The notes under the pieces were generated by a model. It saw only the letters and a list, made by a program, of their open reading frames with translations. It searched no databases and was not told the origin of the DNA. From NCBI GenBank assembly GCA_036897445.1, contig JAYMTL010000060.1, forward strand, positions 44,164-108,163: DNA of 64,000 nucleotides, given 5' to 3'. Position numbers and translations under genes: made by a program. Within the stretch, counting starts at the first letter, position 1. The number at the start of each line of letters is the position of its first letter. Below are positions 1-13,400 of the stretch, in pieces. The DNA is from Pelargonium tetragonum. Taxonomy: Eukaryota > Streptophyta > Magnoliopsida > Geraniales > Geraniaceae.

Positions 1-3000
1 GGCAGACAGGAGAACCCTATATAAAGAATTCCACAATTATGAGTATAGTAGCCCCATTCTTCACTTGGGTAGTCCTTTTTCATTTGTTTGATAAGTCCCA
101 CTCACTTCAGTTTTAAGGATTCCCTTTATTTCAGAGGCCTTCTGTTTTACATGGGAAATTCTTGTTTAAATGGCCTCGCGGTGAGAATAAACCAAGTTCC
201 TCTTTATATTAAGAAAAAGAATATAAGTAGATCCGCAGGGCCATCACTACTAAAGGGTTTACAGACTCTGTAAATAAGTAAAGAAAGGAACTCCTTGGAT
301 TTCTTAGTTATACTCTTTTAATAAGCACTAGAGTACCATAAAAAAATCCCGGTTTACTACAGATTTTCGATCTTTTTCTTTATTAAGGGCTTGTTTATCA
401 ATAAGGGAGGGTTCCCTATAGCCAAGACTTTTCCTACCTTCATTGTTGCAAGCTTTTCGGACAGTTCCTCGAGTATCCTATGAGGGTTTTAGTCGATAAA
501 CTCAATCAATAGGAAACCGCCAGATAAAAAAGTGGCTTTAACTTTCTCCTAAAAGGGCTTTTTGGGAAAAAGAAAATAGAACCCATATAAAGATTATAAA
601 GATAGAGTTGTATCGCAGTTTTATCGGGAATAAGCTAGCTGATGTATCTTAGTAAATCACATCTAAGTAAAAAAAAGAGTTTCCTTACGTTATATTGAAA
701 TCGTAGTCGTCAACCCCGGTATTAGCACATAGCGCGAAATTTGAAGTTATGCATTTTTTGCACTTTTTAGCATAGTAAGAGGAAGAAGAACCTCCTTTGA
801 GGCCTACCGGATTTCTTTAGCGAAACCCCAAAAGAAAAATTTACGAGTATAGCATCAGGACTCTACTCAGCACACAGCTTTTTCATACCAAGAAAGAAGA
901 CTCCTGAAATTTCAATTAACCACTAAACTCTGCCACACCACAGGCTTAGGGGCTTTTAAGATCCCTGAAATAGGACTTCGTTTTATGGTCCGTTTTTCTA
1001 TACTCTACAAGTAGTTTTCCTAGAATTTCTTCGTTAGTTTTTCTGGAGAAGCTCTGTCGATAACTTTTGATTTGAAAGGTATGGGGCTCCACATAACATA
1101 TAACTCGGAGGGCTGCTTTTCATAAATTATTAAATAAAAAAGGTGACAAAGTCAAGCTTTTACAACGTCAGTTATTAAAAAAGGGGATAAAAAGATAAGC
1201 TAAGCATAGCAAAATTTCTTATGATTATGAGAATACGCCATCCCTTAGAAGCTTTCTTAGAAAAAATTATATTATACCTGCCCATAAAATTTTCCAATTA
1301 AGTTTTATCAATCAAAAGGGGTGCCCTTAATTAACTGGCCTCAGTAAAAGAAAGTAGAATCCCATTAAATTAGCATTCCTACCAGAAAGTACCCTGCAAG
1401 CAGATGGGTTTTAAGGAACATAAACTTGTCTTTAGAAAGCGGAGTAAGCTAAAACTCAAGTTAATAGATTTTGGTTAATTAAACGAGTCTTTACTTTACC
1501 TTCAGCCAAAGCAAATAGATAAAGGGATCCCACTAGACGTATAGTATAGGAATTCCCCCTGGTTTAAAGCGTGCTGCAGGTTTTATTGGTAAAGGCTATA
1601 ATATTTTATTTCGTGAAAAGCCTGCTGAAAAAAATGAGAAGTTAGAGTCTTTCTCATCGTAACATTCCCCTAAGAAACTCTCATTTTATTCCGAAACGAG
1701 TTAAAAATCTTACTTTAAAATGAACCTTATAACAGAGGTCATTTCGAACTCTGAAAGGGTGCTCGTAAAATGAAAAGGATCCCGGAAGTAAGTGTAACCT
1801 TTCTTCTCTGGTAAGTTACTACAATACAAATCCATTAGATGTAAACCAGATAACTTTAGCTTTAAGGACCCCCTACATCAAGGAAAGCCCCAGGGTCTTT
1901 CCCCGATACCACAGAAAATGCTATCGATACCTAAAAGCTCAACCTTTCAATCAATATTACTCATACACCCCACGGCAAAGGCTTCAATCTAAAAGTTCAA
2001 ACCTGATTACAAAATGACCTGTCAGTCTATTTCTTTATAAATAGAACTTTGACAAATAAGCAAGGCTCAGATAAGTGATAAGTAAAACCACTCTTAATTA
2101 AATTAAGCATTTAACAACTCTAAAAAAGAGATTCAGTGCTCCGGGTACCCCAATTTCCGAGCTTTCACTAAAAATTCCAAGGGTACTAAGACTCTATTGA
2201 GTACATTTCATATTCAAACAAATAAAAAGACTAGAATCCCTTAGAGTAGCGGGTCGTCACTAACTACCAAAAAAGCATAAAGAACTTTTCAAATTACCTC
2301 TTACTATTGACCTATGCAGCCCTCCCTAATCCTTATTTTCTATTTTATACTTGGCGTATTCTCTGCCCAAAACTCTTTGCAGTGAAGCCTAGAAAAGAAC
2401 GAATCAAGCGAAGTCCCTAGGCTCGAAAGGGGTGCGTAACACTGGCAATAGCTAAGGGGTATCCTAACCTCATTGAAAATTTTCTAGATAGCTCTTTAGC
2501 TGTAGTGAATTAGGGGATTCCTTTTTATATTATAAGAGAGCTTTACTGATATGAAACCTAAGAAAATCCTTTTGAAAGGGCGTAGTGATAAAACTACTTC
2601 TTAATAAATACGAATAAGACTAACACTAAAAAATCTGGACCAAAGTGCTAGGGCTTACTCACACTATTCCTAAGGATCTTGTCTAAAACTTACTTTTATA
2701 AGGGATCTCGAGAGTCTTGCTCCTTAACTGAAATAGAAAACTGAAAGGAAAGCAAGGGTATAGAATTCTATCTTGTAATTTAAAGAATTTCAAGCTATCC
2801 GGGGATTCCTTTTGTTCCAATAGTCCAAAATCAAAAAGAAGGATCCATACATATTCTTTATTTATATTATACATGTTAATTAACTTAAACGAAACACTTT
2901 TATATGAAAAACTCCTTGGGATCCAAAGGGCGGGTAGTTAGGGTATAAATAGAAATTGATAGTCTATTTTTTGCTAGTTTACTATATTAAAGGAATTGAC

Positions 3001-6000
3001 TTTTAGTTTTATTAGTGAATAGGATTTATTTAAATCAAATTCAAGAAATAGTAGAAGTATCCGCTTATCAAGTTTTAAATTGCTTAATTCAATTTAGAGT
3101 GACCAGTCGAGTTTAAATGGAAAATCTTAGTCTTTCCTCGAAGTAAACTTAAAAAGAAATTTTATTAGGTGAGAAAAAATCGTTCACTAAGCCAACTTAA
3201 GGTTTAGTACACAACTAAATACAGAGTTACAGCATAAGGATAGGAGTGCTCGTCGTAGGACAAAACTCTAATTAAGAAGGCCCCGGAGTTTTTTTGCATT
3301 GCCAAGGAACTTGTTCTTTTTATGAGAAAATCCCCTTGCCATTCACGAGCAGTTCGAAGGTATTAAAATCTAGAACTAGCACAGTAAAAAAAGGCCCCTA
3401 TCCTATATACCCTGCAATCGAGTTACTTGAAATCAATATCAGCAGCTTCTCTTAATTACTATCATAAAATTACAAACTAAATTGAATCCATTGATGCTTT
3501 AGTTTCCAACAAGAAGGGAATTCCCAGTCAGTCTTCTTTACTGAATGGAAATTCGTTTTCTATTTTTATTGACTTTTTCTAAAAGCTAGGTTACTTTGGA
3601 ATTTACCTTTAATAAAGTGGTGAAAAATCAAACTAGTATGCTTGTTTCAATAGGTTCCTGTCCGGATAAAGTCAAGATTAGAGTGAACCAATCTGTTGGT
3701 GTGGTTAGTGCCTTTACTTTATACTCTATTTTTTTGACTTTAACGGGAAAATGAAAATCCTGGTAGAGAAGCAGATAATAAAGATGAGCAGCCCGCCCCC
3801 TTACTTAACGAAAGTTTTACATAAAACTTACTAAGGATTCTTTAACATTCTTTTTTAATAAATTCTAGTTTCATCCGCGGATTAATAAAAATATACCTTA
3901 GGAAATGACATAGTATATAGTATAGAGCCCCTTTAGTTAGAAGTCTTCCTCAACAGCGCAGTCCTAGGTTCAGTGGGGAGAGTAAAAAAGAGAGAACAAA
4001 AGGAATGGGATAGAGTTTTTAATTAGATAGTACATGAATATCTTAAACCCACTAGCAAAAACTTCTTACTGACTTGTTTATACCCTAAATCAAGTAACCA
4101 TTAAAATACTATTATCTTTCTCTCCTCTCTATTAAGGTGAGAGGGCAGTCCCTTAAGCAACTAGACCTAGGACGCTTTATTACTCTATTAAAGTAACTGG
4201 AAAATGATACAAGGGGCTAAAGAAGCTAGAAGAATAAGGTAACTACCAGTTATAATAGGTACAACCGAAGGCTTCAGAGTCCAGGCTGAACAAGACCTAT
4301 TCAAACGGGTTAGGCGCCAAGCCAAAGACTCTGTTATAATATCAGCTATCAAAAGTTTTATGAGATTCGAACTTTTGTATAACTCAGAAAAAAAAAGATC
4401 CTATACTGTTCATAATTTTCAGATCCTCTCAGTTCAAAATGGAAGTCTAATTTGACTCTTTGCTTTTAGTATCTACTTCTTATTTCCAAAAACCCCAGTT
4501 GCAAGACCATGGCTTCACTCTTTAGTGTTAAAACCCAAGTCTCTGTGTTCTATAAGCGATTCCTTTAGAAATAGAATAGAGTTGGGGTTCCCCTTTTAAA
4601 GAGGGCTCTTTATATTTAGATGAACCCCTTTTAGGTTCTCGTCATGGGGGACCTCTTAGTTTTACTTGAATTTGCTTACGCGGGTCTTACAGGGAATTCG
4701 ATCATAGATGAAGTATAAAGAAAAGAGGGGGTGTAGGTGTGCTATAACGCACGAAAAACGTACAAGTGGGAATCTCTTTCTTGAAGGATCGGTTAAGTTC
4801 TAAAAAAGAGGATCGAATTCTAAGGTCAGGAGCTCCTATCAGGGTAGGAGTTACCCTTTTTAAGCAGCTGGCTATATACTCGAATTCTTTTCTCTGTGTG
4901 ATGTAAAGGTCCTAAGATATTAAGGAGTACTTGAGTCTTAATAATCAAAGGTTTTGTGCCCTTGTTTGTTATGTCAAGTATTAAGCAAATGAATCTAAGA
5001 ATTATAGGGAACTTATAGAATTTTTTAGGGTGTCTAAGTTTATAGTGTAATATGCTTGGAAAAACTCCTTACTTTCTATACTATATTTATTTAAAGAAAA
5101 GCGGGTTCTCCTAAAAAGGGGTCCTTTTGGGTTTCTTGTACCCAGAAAATTGGACTTATATATAACGAATAAAAAAGGAGGGCTAGTCCAGAATTTACTA
5201 ACTCATAGGGGTTCCCAGTCCCAGATTGCTACTAAATAACAGAGTTTGAACTCTCAAATTTTTATAGTGCAAGCTATCCTTACTAATGTCTTGATACGAG
5301 TTGGCCTCTCTAGTTATGGAAAAAAGACTGAAACACTTTTGTTAATATTCCAGGCATGCCCTAGTAAGGCAAATACTTTAAAAGGACTCTTTGCGCTTAT
5401 AAACCCCGGAAATCTTTAATAGCAATTACGGGTTTCTACTTTTTTCTTTTTCTGTTATACCTTAAGCCTCTTGCCCTGCTAGTTTTCTAAAAAAAAGAGT
5501 CTATTTCATTAAACTTTCTTTTTTCTCTTGTGGCCATCTATAAACTAAAAACTTCCCTACGGGATTCCTGTTATACCAAGAGGTTAAGAGTTTTTTATTT
5601 GTAAAGGGGCTCCTCTTTTGAGGCTACTTTTTGGGGTTTATGCCTTGAAGACAGAACTCGTATTTTAAGTCTATAGGTATTTCCTTGGGATAAGACTTTG
5701 ATCGACACGAAAACCCTTGTCTCTATAAGCAGTTCTCGTTTTAATTAAGCTCTTGGCAAAAATTTCAGGGGTAATAAGTGGACTCAGAGCTTTCTCTTAA
5801 TCATAAGAGCTTGTGGTTTACTAGTAACAACTAAGGTTTCAAAAGTGTATAATATAGAAAAAAATTCAGATTATCACTGCGGATTTTCTGGATAAAAAGT
5901 ATCTTAAAAACCCCCTTTGACATTCCTTTTTATATCACTAATATTACTCTGAAGCCCTTTTATCCTAAAAAAGAAGTTTCAAAAGCACAAGCAGTCAAAG

Positions 6001-8600
6001 TACACAAAAATAGTATTTAGATTGAAGAGTACCCCTATCTAGCCTTTTCTTAAAAAGACTGGGTAAAGATCCTTACAATAACTTATAGAAAAAGCAAATT
6101 AATAAGAAAAGCGCTTATAGGCCTTAAAACGAAAAATTTAATGGCTTGAACCTGGAGCCTCGGTGCTTTCAAGTCTTACTGCAAATCCTTGTTAGAATAC
6201 GCGCCTATCTTACCTCCAGTTCTATCTATATATAAACTACGACTCTTCTGATCTGAGCGAACTCCGTAACCACAACACAAGGGTCTTATAAGCACTTATT
6301 CTATACCTAAACTCTGTGCCCCTAATTTAAGAAATTCTTTAGGCTTCTGTCTAATTTTATCGTAAGCACCCCCGGGACTCCCGTTCCAAACAAGAATTTG
6401 GATATATATCCTGCTCAAGTACCTGAGACTACTGTTAGCTAGGAAAAAATTCTAGTTATAAAGAAAACCCCTAAAACTCTAGGCTCAAAAATGATAAGAG
6501 AAACCCTGCTCGGGTACCGGTATATCCTGAAATTCATTTTTATTAAGGAACCTCGAGAGAAAAAAATCTATCTAAAATGAAAGGGGTATACCCGGGAAAC
6601 TCTCCTTTGTATAAAGTATAAAAAGTTGGAGACTCTAGTGGATCCCCTTATAAAATAGCTAACTAAACCCTCAACCTATTGAGTGAATTTCATCTGTTTT
6701 CATACAAAGGATTCTTATTGAAAAGCTAAGAGTATACATTTTTCTTTCCAGCAGGCCTAAAAAAGTACCTCTATTTTAGAGACTCCCCCTAAACGTGGAC
6801 TTTCTTGTTTGAAATGAAATATATGGTAACTTAGGATACTTAGACAAGATGCAGGACAGACTCGCTCGCAAATAGTGTATTAAAGTTAGACTTTTACAGG
6901 TTTCATTTCCTTGGATTTTGATAGTAAGGATTCCCGCCTTTAATTAGGTTAAAAAACCCAACTAATCAATATAAAAGAAAAGGGGCCTCGCTTTGAAATT
7001 AGATGTATCCTTATACTTACTCAGCAAAGTCTCATAGTTCTAGATCTGTAGGGGCTCCCTTAAAGAAAATGACCGTTAGTTGGTATAAGAGTGCTGTTCT
7101 TTCCCGGAAAGTCTTTGACGAAAAAACCGCTGGATTTCACTTTAACTACCCGGGTTTTCCTAACTTTAGTATTCTCTATTATGCCACAGTATTAACTACG
7201 TTACCTTACGTATCCTCATAACTTTAAAACAGGAAAAGTTATTGCTAGAGTCTTCTATAACTCAGGCAATTCCTTCTTTTGTTTAAATTCAATTTTTTTA
7301 AGATTGATCTTAATGAGTTAGGGGTTTTGAGAATCTTTTAAGTCATGCTTTGGGCTTTTTGTTTTCTTTCATTTGTTTATCGTGCCGATACCCTATAATT
7401 AGATAGGAGGCCCTCTTGTCAAAAAAGTCAAACAAAAGGGAGCTTCTAGGGTTAATAAATCAAGTTATAACGTACTTGAGATCTTTTTCCCTTTTTATCA
7501 AATTATAGAAAAAGGTTTCCTAAGAAGTTCGTGAAGTATTTAAAACTTTGCTATATACAGGATTCTCTTATAAGTTTCATTTTTCCAGAGAGTTGCGGTT
7601 TATTCACTTTTTCTTTTATTTTAGCAAAGCTGCTTGACTTAGTAATAGAATTAGAAGCTTTGTAATAAAAATCAAAAGGAACCCAACTCTTCGAAGGGAC
7701 CTCTTAAAAAGGGCTTCTTTTAAAAGATCCTCAATACCTTAATATTATATATACTTACCTTCCTTGGACTCTTAGTATAATTAGTATGCAGGAACTTCAT
7801 TAAAGTACTCTAATTTGTGTATCTCTAGACTTTGAACCCGAAAAAAGACTGAAAACAAGATAGTGTAACACCTTAGGGACGGCAGTGCTTCTAATGTCCA
7901 AGTAGGTGGATTATTCACATTCAGATTGAAAATCATTCATTTTTTACTGATACTTGACTAACAAGATACAAGATTCAGACGTAGTAAAAATGAAAGAAGT
8001 AACTAAGGTTTTATGAGTATATAGTGTGTTTCTCGATCTTGCTTAGCTAGACTAGGAAAGCGGTAAAAGAGTAAATGAAACCTTAGAAAAACTTTTATAA
8101 TAAGAAAAAGAAGGACCCTACTTGTTTTCTGGACAGGATACTCTATGCAATTTATCTAGTATTTTAAAAGCATACCTTTGCGGAAATGAAACCTCCCCTA
8201 GTAGAAACCCCCTTTCAATCCGTTAAGTCTTCGATTCTTTTTTATTCCAATGCTTGTTTGAGGCCCTGTTTTCTCCATCGTAGGGTCCTCTTCTTAGAGA
8301 AGAACTGCTTTGAATACCTAAAGATCTAAGTTTGTTTATGTATTACTTAAAGGAAAGGGCTTTTCAAGTCTAATCCCAGGGGAGTCCTGAAAAGTGTATT
8401 TTCTTCCGCTGCTGGACCCTGTAAATTCTTAGTAGTTTGTTTTCTTTTTAGTGCTTTTTCAAGCCGGTATAAAAACCAAAGGGTCTATTTGAGTTTTTTA
8501 GACTTTTGACTCCTTTTTATAGAATGAAAGACCTAATTTTATAGGCAATTTCGGGCTTAGGACTTTGACCACAGTTGAATTCTGACAAAAGTTTGAGTTT
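1..8600. other. Long AT-rich stretch without recognisable genes
   Basis: I see no gene, tRNA or rRNA in these 8.6 kb. All frames are broken at short intervals by TAA and TAG, and no ATG frame exceeds about 72 codons. The stretch contains many short G-run/C-run words that are palindromic or nearly so. Examples are GGGATCCC at 1524-1531, GGGAATTCCC at 3516-3525, GGGGTTCCCC at 4584-4593 and GGGGTTCCC at 5208-5216. They stand out as small GC islands in AT-rich DNA. Function unknown; most likely intergenic spacer. Confidence 0.7.
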
Positions 8601-10060
8601 ACCCCTGTAACTACCAGATTTGGGACCTAACAACCTGTACTCTTACCTAAACTATGTATCCCCGTTTAGCCTAATTAGAGTCAGGATTTACTATCTCTTT
8701 CTTGAATTGCTTTACCTGCCTCTTTCCCATACTTTGACCTTTACTGAACTAGACCTACTTTTTTTGTATACCCTGTTGGCAAACATACCCTTACTATATA
8801 AGACCCCTTTGACTCTTTTTAGTACAGACATTACTCGCTCTCTTAGGGACCCACAGATCAAATCTAGTAAACCTGTTTTTCTAGGACTTCCATTATTGAG
8901 CCTTACTTTTAATAGATAGCTTTCTGCTCCTATAAACCCTCGGACTTCTTCTTCCTAACAAGAACCGAAAAAGCTTGACTTCAGTTCAATTCATTTCTTA
9001 GAGTATCCTAAATCCTGTCAACCTTTCATGTAAATAAGAGAACCCCTTCACTTAAAAATAAAAACCCAGACTAACTCCTTACTCGCTTCTTAGGGACCTT
9101 TTTCGTACTGACAAGAAACTTTCATACTACCCATTTTCATACCTTGTGGAACTCGTTTCTTCAGAACTAGATCTACTTCTTGTGTTCCCTATTTCATTTG
9201 TTTAGTTGCAACTAGAACTTTCCTGCATAAAAACTTCCTAAAACCTAACCTGAAGGTTACCTTGCCTCAAATTAGTTACCTTGTTTCGCCTTTAAATTCA
9301 AGAAGGAAGAGCGAGATAAGATACTTTTCAGTAAAGACTCTCGGTTAAGCTGTCTTCCATATACCCCGATTTAAATTGAAACGTAGTTCACGCCATTCTA
9401 AGTACAGGAAATCTCTAGACTTTACTTCTTTAAAAGCCTCTTCACTAGCTAAGAGCTCGGGATAACGAACCTAGATTTTGTTGCATTATCCACTTTCGCT
9501 AGACCCGTGCGTCAAATTTACCATTCTAGCAGGGCAGTATATAGGGCCTCCTTTTTAGGTTTAGATAGACTAACTTTCTTTATTAATCCCTAAAATGGAA
9601 ATAGGACTTTTCAATAGAATAAGAAAACCAGATAGATTAGGGTGCTCCTACAAACTTTATAAAAATTAGTTAACAAAGGAACATACGCTATAAAATACAC
9701 TATAAAGCAACTCTTCAAGCAAAGAATTTCCTGTAAAAAATCATTTCTTTTATTTAGAGCTGAAGTACTACCCTATCCTGCCCTATTAACACTGGTTTTG
9801 ACTATATCCTTTATATACTTATTGAACTGCTTCCCCTATTTAGAATAGCTTGACTTTACAGATCAGTCTACTCGCTACCCCCTCTTCACTTTTCTGAGCT
9901 AGACCTACTTCTTGAAAGCCTGATACCTATTTGTGAATTGAAGAAACTCTATTATATAGAGATAGAGCCCGCCAATCAGCTAGAACCCTTGACTTTGACC
10001 TAGCCGATTCTGGACTTAACTTAGCTTACTTTCTTGACTTAGGTGCTTCTTCGTACTATG
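8601..10060. repeat. C-over-G block with internal diverged repeats
   Basis: The plus strand is rich in C and T. Short words recur within it. A 15-mer GAACTAGACCTACTT occurs at 8746-8760, with one-mismatch versions at 9164-9178 and 9896-9910. The word CTCGCT(C)TCTTAGGGACC occurs at 8834-8851 and 9082-9098. The spacings (about 250, 420 and 730 bp) are irregular, so this is a set of decayed duplications and not a clean tandem array. A 99-codon ATG frame at 8620-8919 lies inside. Its product is Leu/Thr/Tyr-rich, resembles nothing I know, and is probably a by-product of the pyrimidine bias. Confidence 0.5.
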
Positions 10061-10760
10061 TCTTTGATTGGAAGCTGTGCCTCTCTTCTGCATGTTCATG
10101 ATACCTTTCTTATCTGCGATACCTGTACTTGTACCTGTGGCTAAGAGCTTACTATTCCCTTCGGCTATTGTACTCTTCTTGTAGCCCTGAGTTATAGGAG
10201 TTCTTGTCTTCTTCCTATTTGTACTATAACTATAAGGTTGATATCGAAATCGAAAAAGTAGGATTCACCTATGCAGAAAAGCACTAAATTGTATGAAACT
10301 CCTTTCAATCAAATAGACCAAAACGAAGGAACTTTGATCCCTATAACAAGAACAAGAAATCCCTTACTTATATAGATGATAGACTGTGAATCAAAAGGGT
10401 TCGCCCTCTTTTAATAGGTAAGGTCTCTTCTTCCTTGTACTGTGAAGCTTATCAATTGGGAAGGGGTATGCCTTGTTTGTACGGGAAGTAATCTCTACTA
10501 CCGACTCAACCTACAAGTTTAGGAGGTTATATCGGAATAGTAATTACAGTAAACAAGGATGATACACCTACTACCACCAACTGAAACTTGCTAACCTAGC
10601 TTACGGGTTACTTACTTCCTTCTTTTTGTTTTATCTTCTTTTTTTATTCGGTTGCATTCTTTGAGCTAGATTCTGTATCTGTATCCCTTGTTTTAGGATT
10701 AGAAGGGATTACTTGAGATACCCATACTTGTAAATCTTATTATATACACGTAGAGGCAAC
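10061..10760 (+). repeat. Copy of the diverged repeat family, 10.4-10.7 kb
   Basis: A 24-bp word at 10504-10527 (ACTCAACCTACAAGTTTAGG and four more bases) recurs at 20307-20330 with one mismatch, and in more diverged form on the minus strand at 32792-32815. About 120 bp downstream, TTGTTTTATCTTCTT (10626-10640) and AGATTCTGTAT (10668-10678) recur in the same order at 20443-20457 and 20471-20481. The two regions are therefore colinear over about 175 bp. The left part, 10258-10346, is instead duplicated near 16.0 kb (GTAGGATTCACCTAT, then CTTTGATCCCTATAA). This is a mosaic of old duplications with no gene recognised. Confidence 0.6.
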
Positions 10761-13400
10761 TCTTGCCCAGAAAAACCAAAAATTGCCAAGCCTGATAAAA
10801 AACCCCATCTTAATTTAAGACTAAGTATATATCGTTCTAACCTATTTTTACTCTTTCTTATCCCTTGGTGAGGCTTTGCTATAGTCTTTTTTTTTTAAGG
10901 GGCTTCTACAGGTGTCCTTCTTTTTTTAACTAAGTCTAGGATTTTTTGGGAGTTATCAAGAATCCAGTTAAGAAGGTTATTCTAGGGTTACCTATATATA
11001 TAAGGAGCTTTCTAGTCTGAGAGAGGTGTACTTTAGAAGTTTCTTTTTAGTAATTTATCTTGTACTTTTAATAGAATATCCAAGAGAATTCGGACGTAGG
11101 GCTCTAAGCAGCTAGGCCCGTAATATGGAGGAAGCTCTATACTTTTTATAGATTCCTATAAGCTACTTCTTTAGGAAGATTTTCTTGTCATGAAAGGTAA
11201 TTTGAGGTTTAGGGCTTCTCCTTATTTTATTCCAGGAATCCGCTTAAGTTAAGAAAAGCCGAAGTAGATTTCTCGATCGGGCACCCTTTGCTAACTTTAT
11301 GAAAAACCCGTGGAGTATATTCTCCATGTCATACGAGCTAATACAAAAAAAAACTTATCTAAAACACAAATTTCAAGATTCTATAAATTGATAGAGTAAT
11401 TATGCACTTTATTTAGTCTTACGAGTTCTTTCGAGGACAAGAGCAAAGTAACGACGCAGACATGAGTATAGACCCCACGCTCCGCCTGACTAAAGCTAAT
11501 ACTAGGAACAATTGTCAACTATGATGCCCCCATCGCTTTTAAATACAAATACTCGGCAGTTTGTTAAGCAAAGAAAGTCTTGTGGAATTCTTTTGTCCAG
11601 TATAGTGGCAGGTGACCCTTTTAATTAAAAGAATAGGAAGTGAAAGATGAAATATAGATATATAGTTTCGTATTAGTAAGATTCTAGATCGGGTAAGGCA
11701 AGCTAGGAGAGCTCGCCCCTTTGTTAGATAGATAAAATCTGTAAAAAGGTAAATTTGATAATATATTAAGATGTACTTCTTCACGTAGGGCCGCCCGTGT
11801 CTAATACCGGGGCTTCTCTTATATTACACTATAAGACCTCTTACTAGGAACAATTAAGGAAAGACAACCTTTGTTTAATAAACTTTATAGCTTCTTTCTT
11901 TTATACTGCTAGGAGAAACTCTTCGAGATTATAGCTTACCTTTTAAAAAAGCAACTTAAGAGTGTTCTAGGCTATTAGTATAAAACCAGCAAAAATTTTG
12001 TTTTCTGGAGAAAGTCTTATCGTAGCGAGCTAGGAAATTCCTTAGAATTATACAATGAAAAAGGTCCCTGTTTATGATATACATGACATCAATACGATAG
12101 GACAGAATCTCTTGTTGAAAGAAAAGTTACGAGTTAAAAGATAGATTAAAGAGAGCCCCGATAGTCTAGACTAAACTAAAATCTTTTTTTTTAATAATTC
12201 TCTTTTTACTTGTCTGAAACTACTAAAAGCAAAACTCTCGTAAATTGCATTTTAGAGCTTCCCCTTCTCGATTCCGATTTCGACATATCTCCATTTAAAT
12301 TGAAACGTAGGAAATTTTTTGCAATTGAATGTCTAGTAATCTAAGAAAGAGCTTTTCACAAACTAATCTCTAAATTCAAGAGTAACCGAAGATATGCCTT
12401 TCTATAGATTCTGAAAAGGATACAATATAGCTATGCTGCTGAACTAACAAAGTTCTTAGTATCTGGTCGAGTATAAAAATAGAATATTATAAGAACTCAG
12501 ATAGAAACTCTTTGAATATTGAATCAAGGTTATTCAATAATATCCTTAAATGCCTTGTAAGTCTAGGGGGTTTGCTTATGCTATCATTTGAGAAAAGTTA
12601 GTAGTATAATATAGCAGAGGGTTCCGGATAATTTTTATAATGAAGTTACCTATATAGGACTGAGTGAAGGTCTCTAATCTGGTCTGGGTTACACCGGTAT
12701 ACCTTAGAGAAAAGATAAAAGCAGGGGTTGCTCTTAGCAAAAAAGGGTTCTAATTCAGTTAGATCTACATAATTTATACCAGTCACACATCCATAAAACC
12801 GCCTACCTATGTCGGTATGAAATTCCAATTGCAAGACATCTATTCACAATTTATATCCTTTTAGGATCGCATATATAATCAACTGAAGTGACTAAAAAAT
12901 CCCAGGTAAAAGCCCTACGAGCTCCTACTCTCTAAAAGGGGGTTATATATAAATGACTTATTGCTGACCTATCCAAAAAAAGATCTATAGCGCAAAGTCT
13001 ATGAGTTTTTTCTACTAGAACCGGAAAAAAGCTTTCAAAATTTTAATGCACGACAAAGGCCCTTATTTTACTTGTAGCGTCTTTATTTAGGTTTAACTAT
13101 TAACTATAACTTAAAGGGTTTATCCTTTGTCTATATATAAGATAAGGGGTTTTAGACAGAAAAAAGACAGTTCTAATCCCAAGCTCTATAGGTCAGACCA
13201 GGAGACGAGTATCCCCTTCTTTCAAGAACGTTTAGGAGCAATTTAGTTGAGGAAGCAGTCTAGTAAGGGAACTGCCGGTTAACAAAAAGCCTGCTCTAAT
13301 TCTAGTATCTATCTAAAGTAAGCAATTCAAATTTATACAACAAAAATTGTGGTAAAGAGTTCGAATAGGAAACCACCTAACTTAGTATCGAAACATTAGA
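10761..13400. other. Spacer without recognisable genes
   Basis: I found no gene in this stretch. An 18-bp word, ATTTAAATTGAAACGTAG, at 12293-12310 also occurs at 9369-9386 in the same orientation, each time a few bases after CCGATTT or a similar context. The open frames of 81 codons (11539-11784, minus) and 62 codons (12646-12834, minus) have no recognisable motif. Confidence 0.6.

Noticed and set aside
2989-3000. AAAGGAATTGAC, resembling the conserved small-subunit rRNA sequence before GGGG
   Set aside because: Only 12 bases match, and no other conserved rRNA segment is found nearby on either strand.
4361-4380. GAGATTCGAACTTTTG resembling an inverted tRNA T loop
   Set aside because: The T stem does not pair, and no D or anticodon arm is present at the proper distance.
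8620-8919. Longest ATG frame in the window, 99 codons, plus strand
   Set aside because: No recognisable motif. It lies in a pyrimidine-rich block with internal repeats where stop codons are locally rarer on this strand, so its length is likely a composition effect.
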